Positions 25,035-33,414 of a stretch of 43,198 nt of DNA are shown piece by piece (the first letter of the stretch is position 1; each line of letters starts with the position of its first letter). The DNA is from an uncultured Clostridium sp. (GTDB lineage Bacteria > Bacillota > Clostridia > Lachnospirales > Lachnospiraceae): positions 1 to 43,198 of the forward strand of contig NZ_URHZ01000045.1 in assembly GCF_900547735.1 (NCBI RefSeq), in the 5' to 3' direction. Below the pieces are notes generated by a model, which saw only the letters and a list, made by a program, of their open reading frames with translations, made no database searches and had not been told where the DNA came from. The position numbers and the translations under genes are program-made.

Positions 25035-26564
25035 ATGAACGTGATATGCGCGGTCAAAAAAGAGTCAATGTCGTTTTTTTTACATTTCAATCCATATTTT
25101 GCCGAGAGCGCCGGGGAGATCGGAGAACTCCTTTCCGGTTCTGAACCGTGTCTGTTATTTATCGACGCCCTCCATATTACGCCGGGCATTTTGAAAGCGG
25201 TTCGGGAGAAGAGAGATATCTGCCTCGCGAGCCTCATTGCGGAGTCGCCGGAGCAGATCGGGATGATGAAAACGCTGTATCCGGAGTTCAGGCTGATCAG
25301 CCTGGCTAATGTAGCGGACGGACGGGAAGTCTTTTCGGCGGAGATGTTTAAGGATATATTGGCTTCGGAGTATGTGAACGACATGATATACGGCCATCCG
25401 GAGCGTATCCTGGAGCTGGATTTCCTGTTTCGGACCATGCATATCAAGATAAATCCGCAGATTGTCTTTACCATTGTGTTTGATGATTTTTGGACGGTCT
25501 GCGAAAAGAGGGATAACGTTTACCGGTACCGGCTTAAGAGAACCCTGCTCAACAGCACCAGAAAGGTACTGGAGAGGGGGTACAGCGCCGTATCTGCCAC
25601 GCTGATGGGGACGGACAAGGTGGTGGTGCTGCTCAACTGCCGTGATTTAACCGGGGAGGATGCGGAAGATTATGCCGCCCGGTGCGCCGAACTGCTCCTG
25701 TCGGAGATTAAAAAGGTGACGGGATATTCCGTTTCAATCGGAATGAGCTGCTTTTGTGCGGCTCCGGCTTTGCTCTGCCGCGCCTATGAGCAGTCCTTCC
25801 GGGCGCTGGAGCAGTCGTTTATGGCCGGGCCGGGACAGCTTCTGCGCTATCACAGCCCTTCCTCCGAGCGGGGGAAAACATCGAAGGCAGGCGGCTCGCC
25901 CGCCCTCCGGGAGCAGGGGAAAAAGGATTTGATCGTTGCGGTCACAACACAGGACGATTCTCTCTGTGCGGAAACACTCAACCATATCTTTGCCGGGCTT
26001 GCCATGCAGAATGCGGATTCTTCCTATATAAAGTCGTTGTCGGTCTCCATTCTTTCCGAGCTGGCCGGGTACGGCGTCGGCATGGGACTGGATGCGGTGG
26101 ATATTTCATCAAAAGTCTTGTCCGTCACCGGCGCGATCTTTAAAGCCAACACGATGAACGACGTCAAGGCCGAGACCTACCAGTTCCTTCAGAGCCTGTC
26201 GAGGAGCCTAAAGTCCGAGGTTCCGAAAAGCACGCCCCTCGATATGGCGGCCGCCTATCTGGAACAGTATTATATGAATAATCCGGGATTAAACGAGGTG
26301 GCGGATTTATGCGGTTACAGTCCGGCCTACTTCAGCCGCGCCTTTAAAGCGCGTTTCGGAGTGAACTTTGTCCGCTACAGCCGGGAGATTCAGCTTAAAA
26401 ATGCCAAAAAGCTGTTGCGGGGCAGCGATTTAAGCCTTGCTCAGATTGCGGAGAAGACGGGGTTCCAGACCACCAGCTATCTGGGAGCCGTTTTTAAGAA
26501 GGAGGCAGGGATATCTCCTGGAAACTACCGGCTTTTGTCGGAGAGCGGGTTGCATTCTGATTAA
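25035..26564 (+). CDS. AraC-family regulator with unusual N-terminal and central domains
   Basis: 509 residues. The C-terminus (about 400-500) is a clear double-HTH AraC/XylS domain (LNEVADLCGYSPAYFSRAFK, then LSLAQIAEKTGFQTTSYLGA). The middle (about 135-260) resembles the degenerate GGDEF-like region of YesN-type response regulators (VFDDFWTVCEKRDNVYR; GYSVSIGMS). The first 110 residues have strand-helix alternation like a receiver domain (CLLFIDALHI) but lack an obvious phosphorylation pocket. ATG has AGGGGGA upstream. Divergent from the flavin reductase/YtcJ/GPH/MATE operon, which it most likely controls. Confidence 0.87.
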   Translation: MNVICAVKKESMSFFLHFNPYFAESAGEIGELLSGSEPCLLFIDALHITPGILKAVREKRDICLASLIAESPEQIGMMKTLYPEFRLISLANVADGREVFSAEMFKDILASEYVNDMIYGHPERILELDFLFRTMHIKINPQIVFTIVFDDFWTVCEKRDNVYRYRLKRTLLNSTRKVLERGYSAVSATLMGTDKVVVLLNCRDLTGEDAEDYAARCAELLLSEIKKVTGYSVSIGMSCFCAAPALLCRAYEQSFRALEQSFMAGPGQLLRYHSPSSERGKTSKAGGSPALREQGKKDLIVAVTTQDDSLCAETLNHIFAGLAMQNADSSYIKSLSVSILSELAGYGVGMGLDAVDISSKVLSVTGAIFKANTMNDVKAETYQFLQSLSRSLKSEVPKSTPLDMAAAYLEQYYMNNPGLNEVADLCGYSPAYFSRAFKARFGVNFVRYSREIQLKNAKKLLRGSDLSLAQIAEKTGFQTTSYLGAVFKKEAGISPGNYRLLSESGLHSD

Positions 26565-26578
26565 AACTATGCTAAACT
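26550..26578 (+). promoter_or_regulatory. Possible promoter for queT
   Basis: TTGCAT (26550-26555), 17-base spacer, TAAACT (26573-26578), overlapping the end of the AraC gene and about 60 bases upstream of the preQ1-like hairpin. Confidence 0.4.
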
Positions 26579-26636
26579 AACCTACGCAATAAGGCCGTGA
26601 AACTTCTGTACCTGAAAGAAATTTCACAATTAAAGA

Positions 26637-26683
26637 CCGGTGTGTTCGAGACCTTCCACACCTAAAACAAAACTAAAGGAGAC
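26637..26683 (+). promoter_or_regulatory. preQ1-I-type riboswitch in front of queT
   Basis: Stem GGTGTG (26639-26644)/CACACC (26657-26662) encloses a C-rich loop TTCGAGACCTT, followed by an A-rich tail TAAAACAAAACTAA and the Shine-Dalgarno AAGGAG (26676-26681). This matches the compact preQ1-I layout (hairpin, GUUCG loop, A-rich tail ending CUAA). Loop CCTT can pair with AAGG of the ribosome site, giving translational control. The downstream queT gene supports it. No covariance search was run. Confidence 0.75.
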
Positions 26684-26691
26684 AACTGAAT

Positions 26692-27210
26692 ATGAGAGAG
26701 AGAAACAACAAAACCGTTTACTTTTTAGCCTATGGAGCGGTGATCGCGGCCATTTATACCGCACTTACCGTGCCGTTTGCCCCGATTTCCTTCGGACCGG
26801 TGCAGTTCCGGATTTCCGAGGCGCTGTGCATCCTGCCGTTTTTCACGCCGGCGGCGGTACCGGGAGTCTTTATCGGCTGCCTGTTATCGAACCTGCTCAG
26901 CGGGGCGGCGCCGCTTGACGTCGTGTTCGGAAGCCTGGCAACGCTGATTGGCGCATTAGGCTCCTACGGGCTTCGCAGGAACAGGAATCTGGTATGCATT
27001 CCCCCGATCCTGTCCAACGTGATCATTATCCCCTGGGTTCTCCGCTTTGCCTACGGCTCCGCGGATTTAATCCCATTTGCCATGGTCACAGTGGGAATCG
27101 GAGAGATTCTGGCAATCGGAGTTCTGGGCAATATGCTCCTGCGCGTACTGGAACGGTATAAAAATACTATTTTTGGCAGATGCCTGGCAGAGAATACGGC
27201 TGCCAGATAA
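26692..27210 (+). CDS. queT: QueT-family queuosine precursor transporter (ECF substrate-binding component)
   Basis: 172 residues and about five to six membrane segments, the size of ECF S components. It opens with YFLAYGAVIAAIYTALTV and has PFAPISFGPVQFRISEALC, typical of QueT (COG4708 family, cited from memory). It takes up preQ1 or another queuine precursor with a shared ECF energising module encoded elsewhere. Downstream of a preQ1-like riboswitch that would shut translation when precursor is plentiful. It stands alone and ends at a terminator. Confidence 0.92.
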   Translation: MRERNNKTVYFLAYGAVIAAIYTALTVPFAPISFGPVQFRISEALCILPFFTPAAVPGVFIGCLLSNLLSGAAPLDVVFGSLATLIGALGSYGLRRNRNLVCIPPILSNVIIIPWVLRFAYGSADLIPFAMVTVGIGEILAIGVLGNMLLRVLERYKNTIFGRCLAENTAAR

Positions 27211-27276
27211 CCGGAAAGAACGGGAAAAAGCCGGCCGGAACCGGTATCTGGTAAAAATACAGGAATTTAAGTAATG

Positions 27277-27320
27277 AAAAGCCTCGGAAAGGAGATAATT
27301 CTTTTCCGGGGCTTTTAAAA
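27277..27320 (+). terminator. Intrinsic terminator after queT
   Basis: AAAAGCCTCGGAAA (27277-27290) pairs with TTTTCCGGGGCTTTT (27302-27316) with small bulges. The T-run is short. Confidence 0.75.
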
Positions 27321-27323
27321 TTA

Positions 27324-27352
27324 TTGACATTTTCCAGCAAAAGAAGTTAAAT
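27324..27352 (+). promoter_or_regulatory. Promoter for murC
   Basis: TTGACA (27324-27329), 17-base spacer, TTAAAT (27347-27352). The leader of about 105 bases holds a perfect hairpin, GCCGTACC (27362-27369)/GGTACGGC (27385-27392). Confidence 0.65.
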
Positions 27353-27464
27353 TAGAGTGGTGCCGTACCGCGCATGGAAAACAGGGTACGGCAAAGGACA
27401 TCAAAACGGCATATACATTATATATAGAGGCTGCAGAATATAGAAAATAAAGGTGGAAAACAGT

Positions 27465-28844
27465 ATGTATCAGATTGATTTTGGAAAACCACAGTCGGTT
27501 CACTTTATCGGTATCGGCGGAATCAGCATGAGCGGGTTGGCAGAGATTCTGATGGACGAGGGATTTAAGATATCCGGGTCCGATGCCCGCAGTTCAGAGC
27601 TGACGGAGCATCTTGAGGCCAGAGGGGCCGCGGTTTACTATGGTCAGAAGGCTGAAAATATAAAGGATGGAATTGATGTGGTTGTCTATACGGCAGCCAT
27701 CCACGAGGATAATCCGGAGTTTATGGAAGTGAAGAGGAGAGGGATTCCTCTGATGAGCCGCGCGGATCTTCTCGGGCAGATGATGAAGAATTATAAGGAG
27801 GCAATTGCAATTGCCGGAACCCACGGAAAGACGACGACCACATCCATGGTGACGGAGATTTTCCTGGAGGCGGACAATAACCCCACGATATCAGTGGGCG
27901 GAATCCTGAATTCCATAGGCGGCAACATCCGTGTGGGCGGTCCCGAATTCTTTGTGACCGAGGCCTGTGAATATACGAACAGCTTTCTGTCGTTTTATCC
28001 GACCATGGCGGTTGTACTTAATATAGAAGAAGACCATCTCGATTTCTTCAAGGATATCGACGATATCCGCCGCTCTTTCAGGCTTTTCATGGAGAAAGTC
28101 CCGGAGAACGGAACCGTGATTATAAACGGTGACATAGAGAACTGGCAGGAACTGACGAAAGACGTGAGCGGACGGGTCATTACATTTGGCAGCTCCAGGG
28201 AAAACGACTACAGCGCGGATGCCATTGTGTATGATGAGTACGCAAGGCCGTCCTTTGATCTCTATATTAAGGGAGAGAAGAGGGAGCGTCTCAGCCTGGG
28301 CGTGCAGGGAGAGCACAATGTTTACAATGCGCTCGGCGCTATCGCCGTGTCACTGGAAGCGGGGGCCGGTATGGATGCGATCAGCCGGGGACTTATAAGG
28401 TTCACGGGAACCAACCGGAGATTTGAGAAGAAGGGTGAACTGAAGGGAATCACAATCATTGACGACTATGCGCACCATCCGCAGGAGATAGAGGCCACAC
28501 TGAAGGCCGCAAAGAATTATCCCCATAAGCGCATCTGCTGTGCATTCCAGCCGCATACTTATACGAGAACCAGGGCATTTTTAAACCAGTTTGCAGAGGC
28601 TCTTTCCCTGGCCGACTGCGTCATGCTGACCGACATCTATCCGGCCAGGGAAACTGACACTCTTGGAGTCAGTTCTGCGGATATTGTCGCTCTTTTAAAG
28701 GAAAAAGGAGTCGATGCCTGGTATCTTCCGACCTTCGCCGATGTGGAAAAATTTATTTTGGAAAATTGTACACAAGGCGATTTGTTGATAACTATGGGGG
28801 CCGGAGACATTGTAAAGGTTGGAGAAGAGCTGTTGGGACACTAG
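27465..28844 (+). CDS. murC: UDP-N-acetylmuramate--L-alanine ligase (MurC)
   Basis: 459 residues from ATG 27465, chosen because AAGGTGG lies 9 bases upstream. A GTG at 27453 falls within that site. Order: N-terminal Rossmann-like domain with HFIGIGGISMSG (13-24), ATP loop GTHGKTTTT (118-126), central EACEYTNSF and NIEEDHLDFF, and C-terminal DDYAHHPQEIEATL and FQPHTYTRT. It adds L-alanine to UDP-MurNAc, the first step of the peptidoglycan stem peptide, in the cytosol. Full length. Its stop codon is directly followed by the first DnaA box. Confidence 0.97.
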   Translation: MYQIDFGKPQSVHFIGIGGISMSGLAEILMDEGFKISGSDARSSELTEHLEARGAAVYYGQKAENIKDGIDVVVYTAAIHEDNPEFMEVKRRGIPLMSRADLLGQMMKNYKEAIAIAGTHGKTTTTSMVTEIFLEADNNPTISVGGILNSIGGNIRVGGPEFFVTEACEYTNSFLSFYPTMAVVLNIEEDHLDFFKDIDDIRRSFRLFMEKVPENGTVIINGDIENWQELTKDVSGRVITFGSSRENDYSADAIVYDEYARPSFDLYIKGEKRERLSLGVQGEHNVYNALGAIAVSLEAGAGMDAISRGLIRFTGTNRRFEKKGELKGITIIDDYAHHPQEIEATLKAAKNYPHKRICCAFQPHTYTRTRAFLNQFAEALSLADCVMLTDIYPARETDTLGVSSADIVALLKEKGVDAWYLPTFADVEKFILENCTQGDLLITMGAGDIVKVGEELLGH

Positions 28845-29043
28845 TTATCCACATTATCCACATAGTTGTCAACATTTTATGTAAAGAAGCTATGTGGATT
28901 TTTTCTGCCCACAGTGCAAAATGGGTGAAATTCCAGGAACGTTGATAAATCAAGGCTTTCGACAAAAATGTGTATATATCGCAGAGGCGGTACACAATTT
29001 TGTCCACATTATCCACATTATCCACACCAATATCTGTGGATAA
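28845..29043. promoter_or_regulatory. DnaA-box cluster between murC and the dnaD-like gene
   Basis: Five exact TTATCCACA boxes: 28845-28853, 28854-28862, 29009-29017, 29018-29026 and (inverted) 29035-29043. TTGTCCACA at 29000-29008 is one base off. Weaker matches are TTGTCAACA (28866-28874) and inverted AAATCCACA (28893-28901). Several boxes abut head to tail with 9-bp spacing. This is far above chance. It may be a DnaA-controlled promoter for the primosome genes, a DnaA-titration site, or part of an origin. Confidence 0.9.
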
Positions 29044-29147
29044 GTGGGCCTATTTTCTTTTACAGGGACCTGTGTTATTATGTAAGGACAGTGGTATCCG
29101 GGTACATACCGGATCATGATCGAACCGAAGCGAGGAATGGTGAGGGG

Positions 29148-30275
29148 ATGGAACTTAAGTTTACAAACCGGTTTTCTGCAAGATTTACCGTGGTAGCAAA
29201 TGAATTTATAGATGAATATATGGCCGACGCCAACGGAGAGTATGTGAAGGTGTACCTCTACCTGCTCCGCCACGAGGGGGAGGCAATCACGGTGGAGGCG
29301 GTGGCCGATGCGCTGAACCATACGGAAGCCGACGTGCGCCGCGCATTTGCCTACTGGCAGAAAGCCGGAGTGCTTGAACCATCCGGCGGGGACCGCGAAG
29401 CGGGAGCGTCCGGCACGTCATACCGCGGTGAGGCCGCAGTACCGGACAGGAAGAAAACAGTCTGTCGGGCGGCGGAACTTGGAGCCGCCGCAAATCAGCC
29501 CGTCGGAAACCAGGCGGCACGTGAGACCAGCGCTGCCTGTGCCTGCGATATGGAGGCGCTGTCGGATGATGAGACCTTTACCCAGCTCGTATACATATCC
29601 CAGAAATATCTGAATAAAACATTTACGCCCGTGGACTGCCAGGTGTTTGTAAATCTGTATAAGAACCTGAACATGGCGCCGGAACTCATCGAGTTCCTGG
29701 TGGAGTACTGTGCACAGAACGGCCACACCAGCCTGCGCTATGTGGAAAAAGTAGCCCTTAACTGGCATGAGAAGAAGATCATGACGGTAGAGGAGGCCAG
29801 GGCCTACTCCAGAAGTTTTTCCAAAGAATCATTTGCCGTTATGAAGGCCATGGGTCTCACCGGCAGGAACCCTGCGGATTCCGAATTCGAACTGATGGAG
29901 AAGTGGTTCAGGAGCTACGGCTTTACGCGTGAGATTGTCGTGGAGGCGTGCGACAGGACAATCCGTACAATTCATAACCCCAGTTTCCAGTATGCCGACC
30001 GGATCCTTTCAGACTGGAAGGACGCCGGAGTGAGGACGAAAAGCGATATCGACGCTCTCGACAAGATACGCAGGGAACAGGAAAAGACAAAAGAGAATAA
30101 GGGCGGCCGCGGCCAGGCTGGCAGTTCCGGGCGTTCCGGAAAAGGCGGCCAGGGCCGGTCTTCCAACCGTTTCCATAATCTGGAGGAACATGGATACGAT
30201 TATGATGAGATGGTCTGGGACATGATCAATGCAGGACAGAAGAGCGGGGAACCGGGAACGGGCCACGCAGAGTGA
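29148..30275 (+). CDS. DnaD-domain primosome protein
   Basis: 375 residues from ATG 29148 (MELKFTNRF). The open frame extends further upstream, but that part runs through the DnaA boxes. Order: N-terminal winged-helix domain (about 1-65), a low-complexity linker, then two DnaD/DnaB-C-terminal type helical domains (about 140-225, FTQLVYISQKYLNKTFTPVD, and 225-300, FELMEKWFRSYGF), and a basic Gly-rich tail. DnaD-type proteins bind DNA and help load the replicative helicase. Followed after 13 bases by an AAA+ helicase loader. Together with the DnaA boxes upstream, this points to a replication-initiation operon. Confidence 0.88.
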   Translation: MELKFTNRFSARFTVVANEFIDEYMADANGEYVKVYLYLLRHEGEAITVEAVADALNHTEADVRRAFAYWQKAGVLEPSGGDREAGASGTSYRGEAAVPDRKKTVCRAAELGAAANQPVGNQAARETSAACACDMEALSDDETFTQLVYISQKYLNKTFTPVDCQVFVNLYKNLNMAPELIEFLVEYCAQNGHTSLRYVEKVALNWHEKKIMTVEEARAYSRSFSKESFAVMKAMGLTGRNPADSEFELMEKWFRSYGFTREIVVEACDRTIRTIHNPSFQYADRILSDWKDAGVRTKSDIDALDKIRREQEKTKENKGGRGQAGSSGRSGKGGQGRSSNRFHNLEEHGYDYDEMVWDMINAGQKSGEPGTGHAE

Positions 30276-30288
30276 GCAGGAGGTGGAG

Positions 30289-31290
30289 ATGGCACTCAGT
30301 AACTCACAGTATGATTCCATCATGCGGATCTACAATCAAAAACAACTGAACAATAAACATGAGCTGGATCGGCGGACCAGCGAGGTATACCGGAGGATTC
30401 CGGCCGTCAGGGAGATGAATGACGAGATCAGCTCTGCTGCGGTACGGAGTGCAAAGCAGCTTCTGGCAGGCGACCAGGGAGCGGTTGAGAAGCTCAGGAA
30501 GACCATTGCCGAACTCCGGGAGGAGCGCCAGGTTCTGCTTGCCTCCTACGGATATCCGGACGATTACCTTGAGATGCAGTATGAATGCCCCGACTGCAGG
30601 GACACCGGTTACTGCAACGGTAAAAAATGCCACTGCTTCCGTCAGCGGGAGATTAACCTGCTGTACGCCCAGTCCAATATCAGGGAGATATTAAAAAGGG
30701 AGAACTTCGACCATTTTTCCTATGAATATTTCGACGATACAAAGATTGGAGAGCGGAGCAAAAAGACGGCGAGAGAATACATGCGGCAGGTTGTGGACAC
30801 CTGCAAACAGTATGTGGACAGTTTCGGACAGAAGAAGGATAATATACTGTTTACCGGAAAGACGGGCCTCGGCAAAACATTCCTAAGCAACTGCATTGCC
30901 AGGGAACTGATAGAACTCAGCTATTCCGTCGTCTATCTGCCGGCGGTAGAGATGTTTGAGATATTTTCCAAAGAGCGCTTTTCCTATGACTCCACCGATG
31001 AGGACCGGGACCGTTCCCGCTACCTCCTGGAGTGTGACCTCCTGATCATCGATGATCTGGGAACAGAGCTGGTCAATACATTCACCACATCCCAGCTATT
31101 CTATGTGATCAATGAGCGGATGAACCGGAAGCTGGGCACGATTATTTCCACCAATCTGCCGGTCAACGAGATGAGGGACGAGTTTACCGATCGAATTATG
31201 TCCAGAATCGTGAGTCAGTACAAGGTGATACCTCTCTATGGGGAAGATATCCGTATCAGGAAGAAACTAAGAGAAGCAAGGGGAAATTAG
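30289..31290 (+). CDS. DnaC/DnaI-type helicase loader ATPase
   Basis: 333 residues from ATG 30289, chosen for AGGAGG upstream. An upstream in-frame ATG overlaps the previous gene. The N-terminal helical part (1-95) is followed by a Cys-rich zinc motif (Cys100, 103, 109, 114, 116: CPDCRDTGYC, KCHC). The AAA+ core has Walker A GKTGLGKT (190-197), Walker B LLIIDDLGTE (251-260), and sensor-like TIISTNLP. It resembles DnaI rather than transposon IstB because of the zinc domain and the dnaD partner. It loads the DnaB-family replicative helicase onto DNA. No transposase is nearby. Confidence 0.9.
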   Translation: MALSNSQYDSIMRIYNQKQLNNKHELDRRTSEVYRRIPAVREMNDEISSAAVRSAKQLLAGDQGAVEKLRKTIAELREERQVLLASYGYPDDYLEMQYECPDCRDTGYCNGKKCHCFRQREINLLYAQSNIREILKRENFDHFSYEYFDDTKIGERSKKTAREYMRQVVDTCKQYVDSFGQKKDNILFTGKTGLGKTFLSNCIARELIELSYSVVYLPAVEMFEIFSKERFSYDSTDEDRDRSRYLLECDLLIIDDLGTELVNTFTTSQLFYVINERMNRKLGTIISTNLPVNEMRDEFTDRIMSRIVSQYKVIPLYGEDIRIRKKLREARGN

Positions 31291-31298
31291 GTCTAAAA

Positions 31299-31339
31299 AT
31301 GAGAACGCCGCCGGTGACGGTCGGGGTTCGGGATGGTGA
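31299..31339. repeat. Dispersed repeat, copy A
   Basis: 41 bases beginning ATGAGAACGCCGCCGG and ending GGTTCGGGATGGTGA, 8 bases after the helicase-loader stop. It matches 43159-43198 with a single inserted T. Confidence 0.85.
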
Positions 31340-31428
31340 GAGTGAGATTATGAGTCCTCAGTCCCGGGCTGCAGGTTGCCGCGGGTGGGGAATCAATGCC
31401 GGGGGAGTGTCTGATGTCCGGTCTGAGA

Positions 31429-31503
31429 TTGTATAGTTTCAACCCGTATAATCTTAGACTGTATAATTTCAGCCTGCATAATCTCAAATTGAATATTTCA
31501 GGT
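31429..31503. repeat. Degenerate 15-bp tandem repeat, about five units
   Basis: Units at 31429, 31444, 31459, 31474 and 31489, with core TGTATAATTTCAGC. Alternate units are more alike, giving a 30-bp period. Because 15 is a multiple of 3, either strand can be read as a pentapeptide-like repeat, but no gene context supports translation. Confidence 0.7.
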
Positions 31504-31692
31504 TTCTCTATTCCGATTTTTATTATATTTAGTCAGGGATACCGACGGAATGTAAAAGTGTCAAATTTGCGTGGTGGCAGCGACAATACCCGTTACGCAC
31601 TTGACGAAAGGGACAATGAGTCTCTGAACATGACGAACGGGGCCGATCCCTGCCCTGCCTTCAGTCCCGGCCATAATCTGCCCGGGGAAGGA

Positions 31693-31814
31693 GGGGAAAA
31701 ACTTTCCGCAGGGGACCTTGGAGCCCGCCGGTGCTTAGCGAGGTTTCTTACGAGCTTAGCATCCGCTGCGCGCTCCACAAGCGAAAGCGAGTCCCCGTAG
31801 GAATTTTTTTCCCC
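31693..31814 (+). other. Large structured element, probable operon terminator
   Basis: Nested pairings: GGGGAAAAA (31693-31701)/TTTTTCCCC (31806-31814), TTCC/GGAA, GGGGAC (31711-31716)/GTCCCC (31791-31796) and GGAGC (31720-31724)/GCTCC (31772-31776), plus an inner TGCTTAGC/GCTTAGCA stem and a GCGAAAGC mini-hairpin. It ends in T7. It may terminate the dnaD-helicase loader operon or be a repeat RNA element. Confidence 0.6.
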
Positions 31815-31935
31815 GGATTCCCCCTCACGACATCATACCCCCCGGGACTGAAGATTCACCACCCCCACCACCCCCGTCCGCCATTATCCAGAGCCGTCCC
31901 GCATCTCAACTAAAATAACAAACCCCTTGATTTAC

Positions 31936-31964
31936 TTGACTTATCTGGTGCATAATGATATAAA
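31936..31964 (+). promoter_or_regulatory. Promoter for prs
   Basis: TTGACT (31936-31941), 17-base spacer, TATAAA (31959-31964), leader of about 80 bases. Confidence 0.75.
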
Positions 31965-32048
31965 TGAAACGTTGATTGGGAACAATACGGCCGGAGGCAG
32001 CAAAGGCCGATTATATTAAAATATATATAGACATACTGGAGGAAAGAG

Positions 32049-33230
32049 ATGTTGTACGAAGAAAAGATCATTGAGACGATTCCGGTGGGCCCGCTTGGCC
32101 TGATCCCGCTCAAAGGATGCGCTGAACTTGGAAAGAAAGTGGATGACTATCTTGTATCATGGAGAAGGGAGAGGGAGAGCGAGCATAAGACAACCATCGC
32201 ATTCTCCGGTTATCAGAGAGACTCCTATATTATCGGCGCCAGCACGCCGAGATTTGGTTCCGGTGAAGGAAAGGGAACCATCTCCGCATCGGTGCGCGGT
32301 GATGACGTATACATCCTGGTGGATATCTGTAATTACAGCCTTACCTATTCCCTGTGCGGAATGGTAAACCATATGTCTCCGGACGACCATTTCCAGGATT
32401 TAAAGAGAATTATTGCGGCTGTGGGCGGTAAAGCGAGAAGGATCAATGTCATTATGCCGTTCCTCTATGAGAGCCGTCAGCATAAGAGATCGGGACGTGA
32501 GTCCCTGGACTGTGCCCTGGCCCTGGAAGAGCTGGTGGAGATGGGAGTGGAGAATATCATTACCTTCGATGCCCACGACCCTCGTGTCCAGAACGCGATC
32601 CCGTTAAAAGGATTTGAGACCGTACAGCCGATTTACCAGTTTATTAAATATCTTCTCAAGTATGAGACGGAACTTCAGATTGACAGCGACCATATGATGG
32701 TGATCAGCCCGGATGAGGGCGGCATGTCACGCGCCGTATTCTTTGCAAACGTGCTGGGACTGGATATGGGTATGTTCTACAAGCGCCGCGATTACACAAA
32801 GATTGTCGGCGGCCGCAACCCGATCGTGGCTCATGAATTCCTGGGCGCCAGTGTGGAAGGAAAAGATGTCATCATCGTGGACGATATGATTTCTTCAGGA
32901 GAGAGCATGCTGGACGTAGCCAAAGAATTAAAGGCCAGAAAAGCCAGGAAGGTATTTATCTGTTCCACCTTCGGCCTTTTCACCAACGGGCTGCAGAAAT
33001 TCGACGAGTACTACGGCAACGGCCTGATTGACAGGATTCTGACTACGAACCTGATTTATCAGACTCCGGAGCTGCTTTCAAGACCATATTATATCAATGT
33101 GGATATGAGTAAATATATTGCGCTTATCATCGACAACCTGAACCATGACGCATCCCTGAGCGAGCTTCTGAACCCGACCGGCAGAATTAACAGGCTGCTT
33201 GTAAAGTACAGGGCAGGAATCAGAGATTAA
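32049..33230 (+). CDS. prs: Ribose-phosphate pyrophosphokinase (PRPP synthase)
   Basis: 393 residues, longer than the roughly 315 of most bacterial Prs but in line with the long clostridial form. Two phosphoribosyltransferase-like halves. The first has MPFLYESRQHKRSGRESLD and ITFDAHDPRVQNAIP (the DxH metal/ribose region). The second has SPDEGGMSRA and the PRPP-binding loop VIIVDDMISSGES (about 275-288). It makes PRPP from ribose 5-phosphate and ATP for nucleotide, His and Trp synthesis. GGAGGAAAG precedes the ATG. Confidence 0.93.
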   Translation: MLYEEKIIETIPVGPLGLIPLKGCAELGKKVDDYLVSWRRERESEHKTTIAFSGYQRDSYIIGASTPRFGSGEGKGTISASVRGDDVYILVDICNYSLTYSLCGMVNHMSPDDHFQDLKRIIAAVGGKARRINVIMPFLYESRQHKRSGRESLDCALALEELVEMGVENIITFDAHDPRVQNAIPLKGFETVQPIYQFIKYLLKYETELQIDSDHMMVISPDEGGMSRAVFFANVLGLDMGMFYKRRDYTKIVGGRNPIVAHEFLGASVEGKDVIIVDDMISSGESMLDVAKELKARKARKVFICSTFGLFTNGLQKFDEYYGNGLIDRILTTNLIYQTPELLSRPYYINVDMSKYIALIIDNLNHDASLSELLNPTGRINRLLVKYRAGIRD

Positions 33231-33333
33231 TTGTAAAAATGTGCACAGCCGTTTTGGCCTCAACCCAGTTTTATTTCATTATGCGGATGCGGACAGGCCG
33301 GTGTGAATTTTAAAAGGTATCAGACAGGAAGAC

Positions 33334-33373
33334 AGGACAGAGGGATTCTCATTCAGGGGAGTCTTTCTGTCCT
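33334..33373 (+). terminator. Hairpin between prs and the MDR dehydrogenase
   Basis: AGGACAG (33334-33340) pairs with CTGTCCT (33367-33373), with further partial pairing inside and a TTATATT tail. It may terminate prs or act on the next gene, whose start is 42 bases on. Confidence 0.5.
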
Positions 33374-33414
33374 TTATATTGAGAAAAAGTGGAATCACAG
33401 GAAGGAGTAAGAAG

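Larger units (their letters stand above)
31291..32048. other. 758-base intergenic region with several repeats
   Basis: No supported gene. From left to right it holds a 41-base dispersed repeat (31299-31339), a 15-bp tandem repeat (31429-31503), a structured element ending in a T-run (31693-31814), and the prs promoter (31936-31964). Open frames here (for example 31396-31800) only translate the repeats and lack ribosome sites. Confidence 0.7.

Noticed and set aside
28845..29043. Definite chromosomal origin (oriC)
   Set aside because: The boxes are convincing, but dnaA, dnaN and a clear unwinding element are not in the window, so only a DnaA-box cluster is claimed.
30289..31290. IS21-type IstB transposition protein
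   Set aside because: The zinc-binding region, the upstream dnaD-like gene and the absence of a transposase favour a helicase loader.
31396..31800. 134-codon open frame with pentapeptide-like repeats
   Set aside because: It only translates a 15-bp tandem repeat and structured DNA, with no ribosome site. The opposite strand gives a similar-looking frame.
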